Counted from the first letter of the stretch, positions 21,313 through 34,727 are shown. The stretch: 64,000 bases of DNA from Petrolisthes cinctipes (GCA_033782935.1 JAWQEG010001335.1:1-64000); one strand, 5' to 3'. Translations and numbers: made by a program. The notes: generated by a model not told the origin, from the sequence alone.

Positions 21313-24300
21313 ATACAATATATGTCAAATATGATCTCTTAAAATAAATTATTATTATTTTTTTTTTTTTTTTTGGGGGGGGGGGGTGAATTTGATAACA
21401 GAACAAAATCTCTCTCCTTAAGTTGATGTTGTTGATGTTCTCCCGGACCAGAATGGCCTCCTGCCCCACAGACCCCTGGTACGCTCTGGTAGCAGTGATA
21501 TGTGCCTGGGCTACCGAAGCAAATCCCAGGAAGATGGGACCAGAGCTTTCTGAACCAGGGAATCTGGGGGCCTCCGACCACCAGAGAGATTGGGGGGAAG
21601 GTCTCTGATCCCACAGCCAGTGCAGTGGGCCCAAGTCCACGTTACCGCAAGAGCTACAAGTGCACTCTTAAACTCGATCCACACTGATTGGCAGTGACAG
21701 GTGGACACAAGTGTTTACCCCGTCATTGAAGTGGCTACTTTGATAAGCAAACCAGAAGACTGAAAACCTGTATCCACTTTGCATTTGTGGACATGAGTAT
21801 GTTTCAACATGTGGGGTAGATTCCCCTTATGGATATCAGCAGACTGCCCGTGCCCAGAATTGAGGGCACAGTCCACTGGGCACTGCTCCATAGTGTAGAT
21901 GGGGGAAGAGTCATCCTGTATACAGTATTTTAATACGGTATTAGCAATCCATTCATTTAATATAAGCCACACTTCATATAATTGCCACTATGAATACCAT
22001 AAGTCCAAGAACAAAAATGCCAAAACGTTTGAAAACCTGGGTTTATGGGCACAGAAAAGTAGTTCATAATGTATTGTACAAACTTTATTACTATATTATT
22101 ACTTAATTTTGTTACTGAAACTGTTCCAGATATTCTGGCAACTACTGGATGAGATAGGAAAGCATATGAATTTAAAGGGATAATATTGCTGTATAACAAA
22201 AAGGTACACAAGAATGCTGTAGTCAGTATTATTGTAACACTCCTTTTCCATATAAATATTCTGGTGTCTATAGCTGACAGTGTATTGGGCATGGGAATAA
22301 ATCTTTCAACATCACCACAACTGCATAAATCTACGGCATTATATATTCCAATCCACATCATCATTTCCCTTCTATGTTCTCTTACACGACCAAATGAATC
22401 ATATACATGGTATAAAATAGAATTCTTTCAGTTCAGTCCCACACATAAGTATCACTACCTTAGAGTTAGATGTCTGCAGAGACCAGTATCAAGGTATTTA
22501 GTAAGGATGTTTCCGAATACTGTATTTGGAGATTTTTAACTTTTATTAGATCAATCCCATGCAATACACTTGCAAAAACAAATATTGGATTCACCTATAT
22601 CCAACACTTTTATTACTTTTGATAGTTTTTTACTTCTGTATTACTCATATTATACAGTAAATAGTGAATTTATCTTTATACAGTGCAATTAAGAGAATAA
22701 GGACCAAGTTCATAGACAGACTGTTAGTAATGGAGTAATCCTTAGGTTCCAAATATTGGTCAATATGCAGACAGGAAAAGATATAAATAGTAAAAATGCA
22801 GGTAAATACCTGTATTAAAACTACTACAGTAATTCCCAACCATTTTTTTTTTTTATTTGCTGAAGTATCACAGAAGTGAAATATCACTGCATCTGTATAC
22901 TCAAGCAGTCACACAACTTCTTGGAAATGTAGGACTTGAAAGAGATTTCATCGTTGAATTGGAAGTTATGTAATCCATTGAGATATGCCACAAAATATAT
23001 CACTTAATAAAAAGTACTGTAGTGCATCTCTTGGCACAGTTGGAACAAGTCTCTAGCCTCCAATTCACTGGCAACATTTTACACCAAAATATGGTCACCT
23101 GTCAGTACTCATACATGGTGATCCAAGAGCATGGGTCCTTAATGAGAACAAAAGTTTAATAATGATGCTTGTCTTGGGAACTGTAATTATGACAGCTGAT
23201 AAACAATGTACAACAGTTACACTTAACTGGAAGCCAAAAAATTTCTGGCAACTCCCTCAACTTAAGGTAAGGTGAATACTCACAAATAAATGAATATTGA
23301 TGTAACCATGAAACAAATTAAATTGAAGATCCATTAATATCACTGTCCAAGACAATGTATCATAATATTTTTATTATTTTCCTTTACAATCGAGGGAATT
23401 ATTCAGAGTTTCTGTGCTTCCCAGGTAAGTATACATATATATAGCTCTCTTGACTGTACATCTTATCAACTTTTATCCAACTAGTGAGAGTTGTGATACA
23501 GTCAACTAATCCCTCGTCTGTGTGCATATTGGAAGTATTTTATGTGTCTGGACATCAGACTAGGACTAAAATATATGAATAATAATAATAACCTGAAAAA
23601 CAAATTATTACAATACCCTAAATACATAATCTTCTGTCACATACTGTTTACAGTCAGCATACTTTAGAAACCCAACTAACCAGGCAAAACAAAACTCATT
23701 CCCATAGTTCATGGTCACAAAACGTAACAGTTTATTAATGCCACATTCACTCAATATGGATGATGAATCGTGAAAGAAATTTGCATACATAAGTAAATAC
23801 CTTTCATACACCTGGAAAATGAATATAGATGCAAATAGATAGCTAAAACAACTGCACCACACACTAGCCACTCAGTCATACTTGGATTTGTAAGGAGTTC
23901 AACACACCTACAAAAAATAAAAGCAAAACTTTTTTCCAATTGGTATTGTCATAACACACCTCATGGATGAAGAGATGAGCTTAACATAAAGGTTTTCTGT
24001 TCGTTCTTCTTGTGCGAAACATGCATTACTCCTGTAATATTAATATTCATGATGGAGTATTGCACACATTAAGTCCAGGGAAAAGTAACAAAAACCTACA
24101 TGTATACCACCCAAATATGAGCAACATCTTTTTCTTCAGTTATCTAACACAAGCTGATAACAGATATCCATGAATTACTTTAAATATCCTTTAATATAAA
24201 ATCCGTACAATAATGACAGCAAAAAACAGTGCCCATGATACCTCAAAGTGACATACCAGTAAGTGAATGTATAGAAACCAATAGCCATTTACAAGCAGTT
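21313..24300. other. No gene assigned; includes possible KDEL receptor 3' UTR
   Basis: A T-run followed by a G-run at 21358-21386. The GC-richer patch at 21420-21720 looks unlike its AT-rich surroundings but matches nothing I recognise. The remainder is AT-rich. The longest open frame (135 aa, minus, 21957-22364) shows no domain. The lower-coordinate end of the KDEL receptor transcript may run into this stretch, but the polyadenylation site could not be fixed. Confidence 0.5.
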
Positions 24301-24643
24301 CACATACTCTCATACCCACACCTGTTATTTGTTACACAACTACAATTTGGTTTATCTTAAAAAATGCTTATATTTCCTTACTGACAGTCTGTATGGCATG
24401 TAAACAAAGTCATCTATACAATGTATTACCTTCTAAACATTAATTAATTTCTATGACTGATGAGTGAGCTGAAACAGTGGCCAGTGACAAAGTACGGTAC
24501 ATTTGTTCAGCATGTTGGCACCACACTTCAGTCACATTCCAACAAGTGCTCACAAAGATGGTTTGCCAGATGTGAGGCAAAAGTGGCACTGTGTTGGTGG
24601 CTCTTGCAGGTGAGATGAGGCAACTTCACCAAAACAAGTCCAT

Positions 24644-27600
24644 CTAAGCAGGCAGCTGAAGCTTCTTGCCCTGCAGCACTGTAAATAAGAAAATGAAAGT
24701 GTTTGGTCTGCATGTTCTACTTAACATTTTTCTAAACTTTCCCATAGAGTATAATGCAATAAATATAAAGGTAATGAGGGGTCTAACAGATTTCATATAA
24801 AAGGCAAACAACAAGGGATTTTCTGTGATATACAAAATTCAGCTTACTTATAACAGGCCATCCACATTACATACACAGCCATTTTTCACCATTCAGCATA
24901 GCAAATTTTGTTAACACATTTTAAGAGCTTGAATTTACACACCAGAATACATAACTTTTAGTCAATTATATCAATACTAAACAGCCAAGCATCAAATAGT
25001 AACCCTGATTCTGTGAGTGAAAATGGGGTGAATATGTAAAGGGAGGAATGGTACAGCTTGGATTAATGAGAGAGGCGTTTAACCCAGACGTAAGTGAGCC
25101 CAGTGGGGTACCATGGGGTAGACTAGATAGTAGTATGGCCAGCAGACTTCCTGGTCATGATGGTGCAAATATGATCCCACCCACACCCACAAATACTCAA
25201 TCAGCCCTCAATCTTCCCATTCCTACCAATCAAGTGGTAATGAGTTATTTTTTAAGCATTGCTGTGTCTTGGGATTCCTATTCAAATGTGTGATCATCCC
25301 TTCGTGAAAACATGTTTTGGCAACAGGTTTCTTATCTAACATGTTTCAATTTTGTGGAAAGAATTTTTTTTAAGTGGTTTTACCTCTAACACAATTTATG
25401 GAGAGTAGTTCGTAGACATATAGCTGAACTTATAAATGCTCAGCAGAAATGAGTCACAGCAGCTTTACTGACATCAATGGGCTCCCTGACCATTCATGTT
25501 TTGCCATTTTCTCTATCCCAGCCACCCAACTAATCCTTCACTCCTTTTCTCTACTTCATTTTTGCAATTTTGCTTTATATATGAATATATACCTACAATA
25601 TTTTTCAGAGTATGAATAATTTACTGTACAAGAAATAAAATTGGAAGGGTTATAAAAACTTTTATACAAGGATTCAAAATGAACTTTGGGCCGAGGTTCA
25701 ATATAGATTAGAAGTTTGCAAGACTTCCATTAACGAGATACTGTATTTCATAAATGCATACAAAATGATGGAGGCATGATTGTAATGCTGCAGTCAATAA
25801 CTACTGACTCAGACAGCAAGGCAACAGACCTCTTTTTTTTTTTTTTATTATTGGTATTTTATTTTTTTTTTTATATATATATATACTTGGCCTTCATCTC
25901 CATGCTGGAGGTAAACCTTTGCTAGGGAAATCTTACAGAGGAGGGGTTCCCCGTGCCCCTCACTCTGCGGCTATGCACCAAAACAGGACCCGAGTCAGCT
26001 TCAGCTATGCCTGCCGAAGCAGGAAGGCCTCAGACAGCCGACTCAAACCCTCCACCCCCTGCTCACAGGGGTGGTAACCTCCGGCAATAGTGAGAGATCT
26101 TTACAGCGTCCTGAGCAGGACTCGAATGCTGGACCACAGAAACTGCAGCCGCGCACTCTACCACTGTGCCAGCCAGAGGCAAATACAACTTCAAAATTTC
26201 AAAGTTTCATTGTTCCTAATATAGTACCTATAAAGTACAGTACTTATGCACACACAAAACCAATCATGTATAACTGTATAACCCTTACCTTTGGTAACAT
26301 ATAGGTAGAAAAAGTCACAGTATAAAACCGTCTGCACCACACCAGCCACGATAGCAATTAGGTCATAAAATCCTTCAGCATAGTAGCGGTACACCTGAAA
26401 GATAATTTCTTACACTTAGACAACATTCAAAGTGAGTAGGGTTCTATCTGCTACATATGAAGAGAATCTGATAGAAAAGTGAAGTAAAATTTTGAGTTCC
26501 AATATTTTATGTTTTTCAGGTATCCTCTGAAGAGAGGCTGGATACATTCCTAATTCTCTCTGATGGTAACATGTAATCCAGACAAAAGTCTGGAATGTTG
26601 TGTTTCCATCACTTTATTATAGAAAATTGTACACCACATTGCCAATGCACTGTTACGGTATTGTACTTCTAAAAACCTGTGTTTACCCTATTTCATCCAA
26701 TCTATCCACATTTTTTACTGTACAGATATAGCATCGTGAAATTGTAATTGAACCATATCTACCATAAACGAACTGTAAAGACATGCCATGTGGCAGCTGC
26801 AGCCAGCCAAATACAATGAGTAAACTTAACATTCACTCTCTCTTTCAAACCTACAAAGTGATCCATAACCAGTAAATATACAATATCTACAGTACTCACA
26901 GTTCTACATCACATGTAATGGTACTTTAAGGTAGGTTTTATGTAATCCCTAAACAGTAATGTCTGGCACATCTGTTGGCTTTCAAAATATCCACCAATTA
27001 CAATCCCTGCTAAACAAACTCTTAGTTTACTATCTACTGCCTGGTTACAGTGCAAGAAAGAGGGAATGGTCAGGTAAGTGGAATGTTTGCTGATAAAAAC
27101 TATGGCTACTAACCCAGTTTAAAATGTAGAGAGCCCGGTAAGAGCCAAGGGCAAATAGGTAGTGTGATGTGATACTCTCTGCTTCACCAGTCTTGGACAC
27201 CATGAAGAGCTGAGGCAGGATAGCAACAGATTCCAAGTAGATGCTAAAGGTCCACAAAATCTGAAAAGCCATAAATATATTAAGTGTTTGTTTTACTTGC
27301 CATGAACTTTGCATGATCGTAACACTACTTTACCTCTATTATTTCCATAATAATTTACAGTACCTTGTCGTATCTCATGCCAGGTCAACAATAGTGTTAC
27401 ACGCTTTTTCTCACATACAACTAAATACTCTTCTACCGGTAACATATAGTCCCGAGTTTCAGCCCCAAACTGCTTCATAGACCCACATTCCTAGTCAGAC
27501 TCGAAAGAGGGATGCCAGCCAACTTCAGGATGGTATGATCATTTGAATTATGAAGCTACTATAGAAAGAAACAAATGACACTTGAGGCAAGGAACTGTAA

Positions 27601-30431
27601 ATTATATGACAGAAATAAAAAATAAAAATAAAAAAAATAAAAAAATAAATTAAAAAAATACATTTAAATAATTGCCATACCAACTGTATTGGATTCATTA
27701 GTAGTTCAGTACTGTACAAAATCAATTTAACACTACTATATAAATGTTAATTGCTTTAGTTATTATTTATAACTAAGGGGTGATAAATCAACAAAATAAT
27801 GAGAAATCATCCATCCACACTTACTTCCAATGGAGAGAAGTCATGATTAATGAGGAGTGACAGAACAACCGTTGGGAGCAGCAAGAACTCCACACGGAAA
27901 GTATCGTGGTTGTGGTCATAAGTGGCCTTGAAGCGCAGGTATATCAGGTACAAAGTAGCGTAAGAAGCAGCAAGGAAGATTAACTGTAAAGAAATAAAGG
28001 TTATATGAATGCCATATAAACAAATAATGAAATTATCCAAACACTGCACAGTAAAGTTACTTTCAAGACCAGAGTGTCTCAACAAATGTTTATCAGTAGT
28101 CTACTGAATGTCCTATCAATACAAGGATTAATGCTGTACATAAACATTTAACCTTTAAAAGTGACAAAAATCAACCTGAAATTCCAATGAGTAAAATTAC
28201 ATATAGCTTGAGTAAGGTACCTTCACACATACAGGAACAAAGACACACAGCCTATGCGAATAAAGGAATTTATCTTATTTAGCATCATCGGTGACAATTA
28301 CGGTGGTTCTGCAGTAGGTCAGCTTCTGTCCCAACAAATTATGGTGTGCACTCTTTTGTCTGGACACCAATCAAATAAAATTTATTTGCCGAATATTTTA
28401 TTCACCAAAAACGCACTTTTCATGACTCTCAGCTTCCTAGCCCCCGACTTTTTACACTTTGTTCAGGGATGATTCATATCCTTGTTCCCGAATATGTGAG
28501 GTTACCTTCACTTAAATAAACGTACCTTCATAGAGGAATTATACATTGAAATGTAATTGGTGAAAAGATCCAAGTAACGAGTGGTGTAGGTTACAGCAAA
28601 CATCAGCTGGGATTTGCCAGAAATTCCTGAAAAAAGGATATCATCATCAGTCAAAATCACAGTTAATCAGTTTATAACAGTGAAACTGCCCATGAGCAGT
28701 AGTGTAGATGTGATTGATCTTCATAAATGTATGAATGATACGGTACAACACTTATTTTGCTAGAAATCTAGGTAAATATTGAAAGAATTACCGTTATTGT
28801 GTACGGTACCCACTAATGTAGACCATTCTAAGACTATTTTCTTCTATGGCATTTCTTCTGCAAATGCCCCATTTCCAAGATATTCAAATGAGGCATTTTG
28901 AAATTAGCCTGACCTTACCTAACCTAACCTAGACCGCATCAGACTACCGGGACCTAACCTGGGCACTCTACCGGGAAATAACTGTGGTAAAGTACAGTAA
29001 ATGACCGGGGCAAAATACTGGGACCTAGCCAGATCTGGCAACACTGCTACAAAACGGTAATTCTTTCAATAAATACCAAAATCTAACCTAAACTGATTTA
29101 ACCTGACCAAAGCATCCTTTGGTCAGGGGGTACATTACTGCCTCAGTACGAAACCTTACTACCTGAAGTCGGAATCTTTGTGACCGGATTGTGCGCAATA
29201 TGAAATATAAGTATGCTGATTCTCGTTAAAATACATGACAAGGAGCGAGTGACTCCTGAGATTGTCCTAGCCTTTCCTCCTGACCTGACATGACCCAACC
29301 TAAACTACCACACTAAGTTGACCCAAAATATATATTAACCCATGTAAAGTTAGCCTTTTTTTATAACATCTGTCCAACCGGTAAAGGTACAGAAGTGGAC
29401 CTTACTGTATAATAGATATTTTACTGTCATTACCCACTATTTCAGACCATTCTAAGACACTTTTCTTCTATGGTTTTTCTTCCTCAAATGCCCCGTTTCC
29501 AAGATAGGGCATATTCAAATGGGGCATTTTGAAATTAGCCTGACCTTACCTGACCTGACCTAACCTAGACCGCATCAGACTACCGGGACCTAACCTGGGC
29601 AAACTACCGGGAAATAATCGTGATAAAGTACAATAAATGACAGGGGTAAAATACTAGGACCCAGCCGGATCTGGCAACACTGCTGAATTAAGGTCCACTT
29701 CTGTACTAATACCGTCCAACCTACACACAAGTCTGGCAATTGAAAACACAGAAAGAGCCACACAGGTGTTTTAATTTACATATTTACATATATATTATCC
29801 CTTTTGTCCAATAGTGAAGTTTTACCTTACCATGTCTTTGAAGATGAAGCTAATTTAGCCAAGGCTGGTCTTCTTTTCTGTATACATCGCCGCAATATAA
29901 CGTAATGGTTCAGCATAGTGCAGTATGTAAGAATATTTGTAGTGTATACGATGGTGTGGTACCGATACGACGGCTCCATAGAAAAACAACTGAATCATCG
30001 TATACACCATCATTGTCCTTGAATATGGCCAAAAATACTGTCGGCAAAATTGGAGGAAAGTGATTCATCCAAACTGTTGTCATTGGAAAACATATTTACG
30101 GAAGCTATCATGGGGCCTAGTCAGTTTTGTGGCACTGTCTGTTAGTATGAGCAGCCTTTAATTTACTGACTATGGTCCTCCTACCCTGTGATAAGACTGC
30201 ACCACTTCAGGTTAGGGTTTATTGGTTTGGAAACGTCAAAACAAGAGCTGCTTGTCACATCACCAGACATGATAAACAAACCGGAGTCACTCATATACTT
30301 TCCTCTCTCTAGTCATTATTACACACTAAAACACACTTACCAGCACATGACCGGCTCGTCCATATTTTCAGCAGCAGGATAATGATGGCAAGGAGGTGGG
30401 AAATATCCCCTGCCAATCGAAATACATTCAT
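24644..30431 (-). CDS. KDELR: KDEL receptor (ER lumen protein-retaining receptor)
   Basis: Seven-helix receptor that binds escaped ER proteins with C-terminal K/HDEL in the Golgi and returns them to the ER by COPI vesicles. Six coding exons on the minus strand: 30431-30341, 28626-28526, 27983-27825, 27260-27114, 26394-26289, 24678-24644. All use GT-AG sites and the phases join without a break to give 212 residues, the length of human KDELR1. It opens [17 protein letters not shown]; conserved blocks include [10 protein letters not shown] (about residue 49), [16 protein letters not shown] (about 83) and [20 protein letters not shown] (118 on). The tail [10 protein letters not shown] has the dilysine used for COPI binding; Gln replaces the Ser of the vertebrate KKLSLPA tail. 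The donor after NW is GTTAGT, less common but required for the conserved NWVYRY join. Introns hold several MITEs and a SINE. Intact by sequence. Confidence 0.97.
25831..26175 (-). mobile_element. tRNA-derived SINE in the last KDEL receptor intron
   Basis: The minus strand begins with a tRNA-like head (GGCACAGTGGTAGAGTGCGC A-box region, then GCATTCGAGTCCTGC B-box), about 75 bp, followed by a GC-rich body and an A-rich tail (T-rich at 25831-25880 on the plus strand). Possible short flanking duplication AGGCAA on both sides. It is not a functional tRNA: the acceptor stem does not pair. Confidence 0.75.
28215..28508. mobile_element. MITE with GGTACCTTCACACATA-type ends (KDEL receptor intron 2)
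   Basis: The left end AAGGTACCTTCACACATACA and the right end, read inverted, AAGGTAACCTCACATATTCG pair over about 28 bp. No coding content. Confidence 0.7.
28771..29076. mobile_element. Foldback element with CCGGGACCTAACC core, copy 1
   Basis: Inverted arms GGTAAATATTGAAAGAATTA and TAATTCTTTCAATAAATACC enclose a core of about 240 bp (28809-29049) containing ACCATTCTAAGAC, AAATGCCCC, CGCATCAGACTACCGGGACC and ATCTGGCAACACTGCT. A second copy of the core lies at 29434-29685 with different arms. KDEL receptor intron 1. Confidence 0.7.
29389..29715. mobile_element. Foldback element with CCGGGACCTAACC core, copy 2
   Basis: The core (29434-29685) matches copy 1 closely, including CGCATCAGACTACCGGGACC, but the enclosing arms are TACAGAAGTGGACCTTA and TAAGGTCCACTTCTGTA, unrelated to the arms of copy 1. 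Confidence 0.7.
29926..30030. mobile_element. Short foldback of the GTACCGNTACGATGGCTC family
   Basis: Arms TATACGATGGTGTGG and ATCGTATACACCATC pair. The centre GTACCGATACGACGGCTCC is the family signature also seen at 31285, 33593, 44901 and 50002. KDEL receptor intron 1. Confidence 0.7.
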
Positions 30432-30472
30432 CTTTATGGAGCGTAAGCGTAAGGTTTGGCGTGTGGCAGATG

Positions 30473-30480
30473 TGACGTGG
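30473..30480. promoter_or_regulatory. Candidate unfolded-protein-response element (TGACGTGG)
   Basis: TGACGTGG on the plus strand (CCACGTCA in gene orientation), 42-49 bp upstream of the KDEL receptor start codon. It equals the core bound by XBP1 and ATF6 in animals. Whether it is promoter or 5' UTR is unknown because the transcription start was not identified. Confidence 0.5.
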
Positions 30481-31284
30481 CTCCAGGAATTGTTACCAGA
30501 TAAACACTGCTAACACAAACTTGTATTATTTGCTCTGCTACAATATCAGCAACCATGTGAATTTTATTGTAGCCCTCTTGGAACGGGATGGTGCAGTCAC
30601 TGAAGTGATAACGCACCTGCCTGTCATATGGAGGTTCTGTGGGGAGGGAGTATTGTCACACCTACAGTATACTGCCTAAATTTATGGGTAACCATCCTAG
30701 GCGATATGCATAAAAGACCACCATCCGAATAGCGCTTGAGGAGCATATACAGTTTCATCTCATATAAAGAAACTCACCATTCAACCTTAATTTCCTAATC
30801 AAATCATACACTGCTGGGTTTGATTGGTGATATGTGGTTTATATAATCAAATGGCACTCATCAGTACTTGTGCAAGTGCTGCACTTGTGGTTGTTCTTCA
30901 CGTGATATCCAGTGGTGAGTGGTATTACATGAACATACATCTCGGTGCGTATTGTTCTTATCTTTATCTTTAAGGAGTTGTGCATCCCAAAGACCTTTAT
31001 TATGTGGACTAATATTGTGTTAAAGTCACATGGTGGGGTTTAAGCCGAGTTTCGCTGCCCAGATGAGCAGCCAATTAAAGTCCGTCAGCTAGTAGGCCTA
31101 CAGTTAGTTTGAACATAAATATCTTCACTACCTCTTATGATCACAGTTATAATTAATATCATATACCAACATGCACAACATCATTTCGACATCTTCTCTA
31201 TAGGCCGTATAGTTAGGGCCATTTAATCTCCCGCTAAATTTATCATAATTCTATCGGTCCTAAGCAGGTTGTGCTAATAAAGTG
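30481..31284. other. Upstream region of the KDEL receptor; no gene seen
   Basis: No TATA box or coding exon was recognised. The small minus-strand frame at 30434-30616 runs through the receptor's 5' flank and has no domain. Confidence 0.5.
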
Positions 31285-31408
31285 CGTATTCAAGAATATT
31301 CATGGTGCATACGATGGTGTGGTACCGGTACGATGGCTCCATAAATAAACAACAGAGCCCTCGTACAGTACTACACCATCGTATGCACCACGGATATTCT
31401 TGAATACG
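31285..31408. mobile_element. Foldback MITE, GTACCGNTACGATGGCTC family
   Basis: A 124-bp near-palindrome. Arms CGTATTCAAGAATATTCATG and CACGGATATTCTTGAATACG continue inward through GGTGCATACGATGGTGT and ACACCATCGTATGCACC. The centre carries GTACCGGTACGATGGCTCC. Confidence 0.85.
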
Positions 31409-33592
31409 ACCCTCAGTATCATGACTGTTGATCTGGTAACACTGCTCCCTGACACCCTCGTTCACTGTCGCGGCAACCACTAGATGGCACAGCTCCCGGG
31501 AACACTCCGATCCTCACAGTTTCATCTGTTGTTTGATAAGAGATCGAGAAAACGGACTTAGGAAATCTTAGGTTTGCAAGATAATGATGACAAGAAAATA
31601 ATATGAAGATGAACAGTCACATGAAATAAATGGAAATGGAAAAGCTGTTTAAGAGATAATCAAATGCCTTATCATCATCACGAATCATATGTAAAAATCA
31701 TTAACTTCTTATGAAAAAAAAAACACACGTACAATACGTGACACCTGGGGACTCTATCCACAGATCTTCACTCCTTGCAATTTAACATGAGTTTTATTCA
31801 TTATTTTCATGCATGACAGTACAGTCCTCCATCCTTTTGGCATATATATAATAATCATCCTGTTAAAAATTCAGCGACAAGAGAACTACAATAGCGATTC
31901 TCTGTAAAAGTAGTTTGATTCATTATATATAGGTTCATTCAGTCAAATAGTTTATACAGTTATTCACTGACAGTATGTAGTCAAATGGAATAGTCTTGTA
32001 ATCCACAAAAACACACTGAAAAAATTAATTAAGAAAACTATTCAAGATGTAGACAATCGGAGTGTACTAACTTTAGCGGAGTGTGGTTGTTGAACTTTAG
32101 CTTGGCAGATGTTCGATGATTTCATAATCAAGCTTACTGATATTGTGTTGATCAGATATGTGATGAGCACCAAAGAATATCCTTACGTTTTGTTGTGAAG
32201 CTACACGAATTAAACGTATTGGTTGCAGTAGACCATCAAAATCAAGTTATACTGTATATAAGAGGAATTGTGTGTGTCCGTAGTATATATCATGAAGTTA
32301 GAAATGGAAAGCATAAATAACGTAAATCTATTAATTTTTTTAAATAACATAAGTGCCTTTTGATGAAGGGACAGGAAAGTTCACTTTTATATGATTAGGT
32401 GTATGTAAGGAGGAAAACTAGTTTACCATGTCCTTCCCTACCCTCGGGTTACGCCCCCGCAGCTCTCTAATGTTACGTGGCTTAACATCAGCTCAGCTAG
32501 GAAGATAATCTAGCTACCGCGAAATATGTATAGAAATAAGAACGCTGTAAAAACACTATATGATTATTATTGACCTTGGCGGGCCCTCCTTTCTTTCTTT
32601 TCCTTTGTATTTCTTGTTTCTCTTCTCTAGCTGTCTCCTCCGGGTCCTCCCTTGTGGCATAAAGTCTTTCTGGTTTAGTATATGGTCCTCTTTCTTCCCC
32701 TTTATAATCTAATCATGAGATGAAGGTCACTCAATCAAATGAAGGTCCCCAGCTGAGAGTCGTTCTCTACCAATGAAGGCTACGATCTATTTATACTCCC
32801 TGCGTCTCATTGGAATAAGAAAGTCCTGTTTGCGATGTATAATATCAACATCCAATGGTCGTACGGGGAATTAAGAAACTGCTGGCACAAAAAACACGTA
32901 CTATAACAAAATGAGTGAGGCATTTACGAGTAGATAATTAATTATTTTCGTGTTGTATGACCTAGCCTATCGTTTATCAAGATCTATTGTTAGTGCAGGA
33001 AAAATATTTATTTCCTTAATTGGTTAATTAAAGGGGGAAAGGAAAAACTTTAAAAATATTAGAGCGGATGTTGATTATCTGGTGTAGAGGTGCACGTTTG
33101 TGCTATAAAATATATAAGTTAATTATAGTACCACAAGTAGCCTAATAGCTAAGCCAAAAGTCAAGGCTATGTATAGCTCACTTAATTAAGTTACAGAATT
33201 ACGCTATCCCTTCCCACAAGGATTGCGTGTAGTAACGAGTATAGAACCTAACCCAACAGGAAGGAAGTATTAAACTATCTGAGGATAAGTCTAAGGAAAA
33301 CTCGTATATACATCATGATAGGAAATTGTCTACCGTATATTTCAGGTTGTCAGAAAATAACCTCATATACTTGATGGAATTATAGCCTACCTCCTCGAGA
33401 CCCTAGTGGCACAGAAGTAAAATAATTATCCTCCCAAGCAACATAAAAAAAATTCTACATAATTATTTTTAGTCTCCCCTAATATTGACTACCAGACTCC
33501 TAGTTCTCTCGCTTTAAAGAAAACTAAATAAAGCCGTAACTAAAACAATAATACGAGAAATATAATCCAATACATTACAAAGAGCTGCTGGA
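31409..33592. other. No gene seen (about 2.2 kb)
   Basis: AT-rich unique-looking DNA. I found no exon with domain content, tRNA or recognised element; open frames are short. Confidence 0.6.
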
Positions 33593-33751
33593 GTTGACGA
33601 TGGTTAGTTGGTGCCGGTACGATGGCTGTGTAGTGTGTATCGAGGCTACTCTATTAGGGAGTCATCGTACCGGTGCATACCACGCCATCATCGTTAACAC
33701 AATACCATGATATCCTCCAACAGGCCATTATGGATACCATGAATGTTCTTG
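33593..33751. mobile_element. Degraded MITE, GTACCGNTACGATGGCTC family
   Basis: GTTGACGATGG and CCATCATCGTTAAC form the inner arms around GTGCCGGTACGATGGCTG. The trailing ATGAATGTTCTTGCATG resembles the family end, so the boundary is approximate. Confidence 0.6.
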
Positions 33752-33959
33752 CATGCGATCCACCACCCAGTGTTATGATTTCCGGGTCTGACTCCACAAT
33801 TCATAGGAAGTGACAATGTTTGGCCCAACACACCACTAACGATTTGTTTTGATAACCTGTGTGTGTGTGTGAGGGAGGGGGTCATGAGTTTGTATAACTT
33901 ATATGTGTGTACGGGTATGTGTGTGAATGTAAGTAGGCTATATATGCTTTGCTTTTTGT

Positions 33960-34060
33960 TTTTTATTCCTGAGCTATTCCAAGCGACAGGCCACCATTAT
34001 ATTATTGTTATTCTCCCCCTGTTTCCTGGCATACTTTGGAGGAATCAAGGCACTCTAATG
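33960..34060. mobile_element. Fragment of the GGTAAATCTGGAGCAAC MITE family
   Basis: Right half only: GAGCTATTCCAAGCGACAGG, CACCATTATATTATTG, CCTGTTTCCTGGCATACTTT and GGAGGAATCAAGGCACTC. Confidence 0.7.
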
Positions 34061-34067
34061 CACTATA

Positions 34068-34275
34068 CACTCGGATACCATAGTCTCTAGTCCACCTGAA
34101 TTGAAGCCCGAGATCTGAAGCAGGCGGTTTCTGGACGACAGCCCACACGAAGCCTCTATTGGTTCGAGATGTGTATAGCCTCACGATAATTTGGGTGGGC
34201 TGTCGTCCAGAAACCGCCTGCCTCAGATCTCGGGCTTCGTCTCAGGTTGGCTGAAGACTAAAAGGTATTCGAGTG
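34068..34275. mobile_element. TA-flanked foldback MITE (GACGACAGCCCAC core), copy 1
   Basis: Outer ends CACTCGGATACC and GGTATTCGAGTG; long inner arms AGGCGGTTTCTGGACGACAG and CTGTCGTCCAGAAACCGCCT, with CAGCCCAC facing GTGGGCTG. About 208 bp. A sister copy with different outer ends is at 40132. Confidence 0.85.
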
Positions 34276-34637
34276 TGCATACCAAAATTTTACCATCCCT
34301 TTTAAGTGGAAATGAAAATGAAAAGAAGATCGTCCTAACCCTGAAAAATGTAAATGCTTATATGCAGATCAACGCCATCATTAAGTTAACTATAAACATT
34401 CAAAGCGAGACATGTAAACACTGCCTGACAAACTATACCAAAACACATCCTTCTTTCCATCGAGTTATACATAAATACATACATACATTACGTGACGTTA
34501 TTCTAAAGAGAGTTTCGGGAGTTACTGTATAAAGGTCAAGACAAGACAAGAGTGTGCGTGAGTGAGTGATCTCTCTGCACCTCACTCAGTCACCTTCCAC
34601 ATCTTGCACTATTAACACAGGTATAACACTCACTCAC

Positions 34638-34672
<35 letters not shown>

Positions 34673-34685
34673 CACAGATATAACA

Positions 34686-34726
<41 letters not shown>

Positions 34727-34727
<1 letters not shown>

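Noticed and set aside
21957..22364. 135-aa minus-strand frame
   Set aside because: No domain, no splice or promoter context, and not part of the KDEL receptor; judged a chance frame.
26100..26175. tRNA-like sequence in the KDEL receptor intron
   Set aside because: SINE head; stems are mismatched and it continues into a SINE body.
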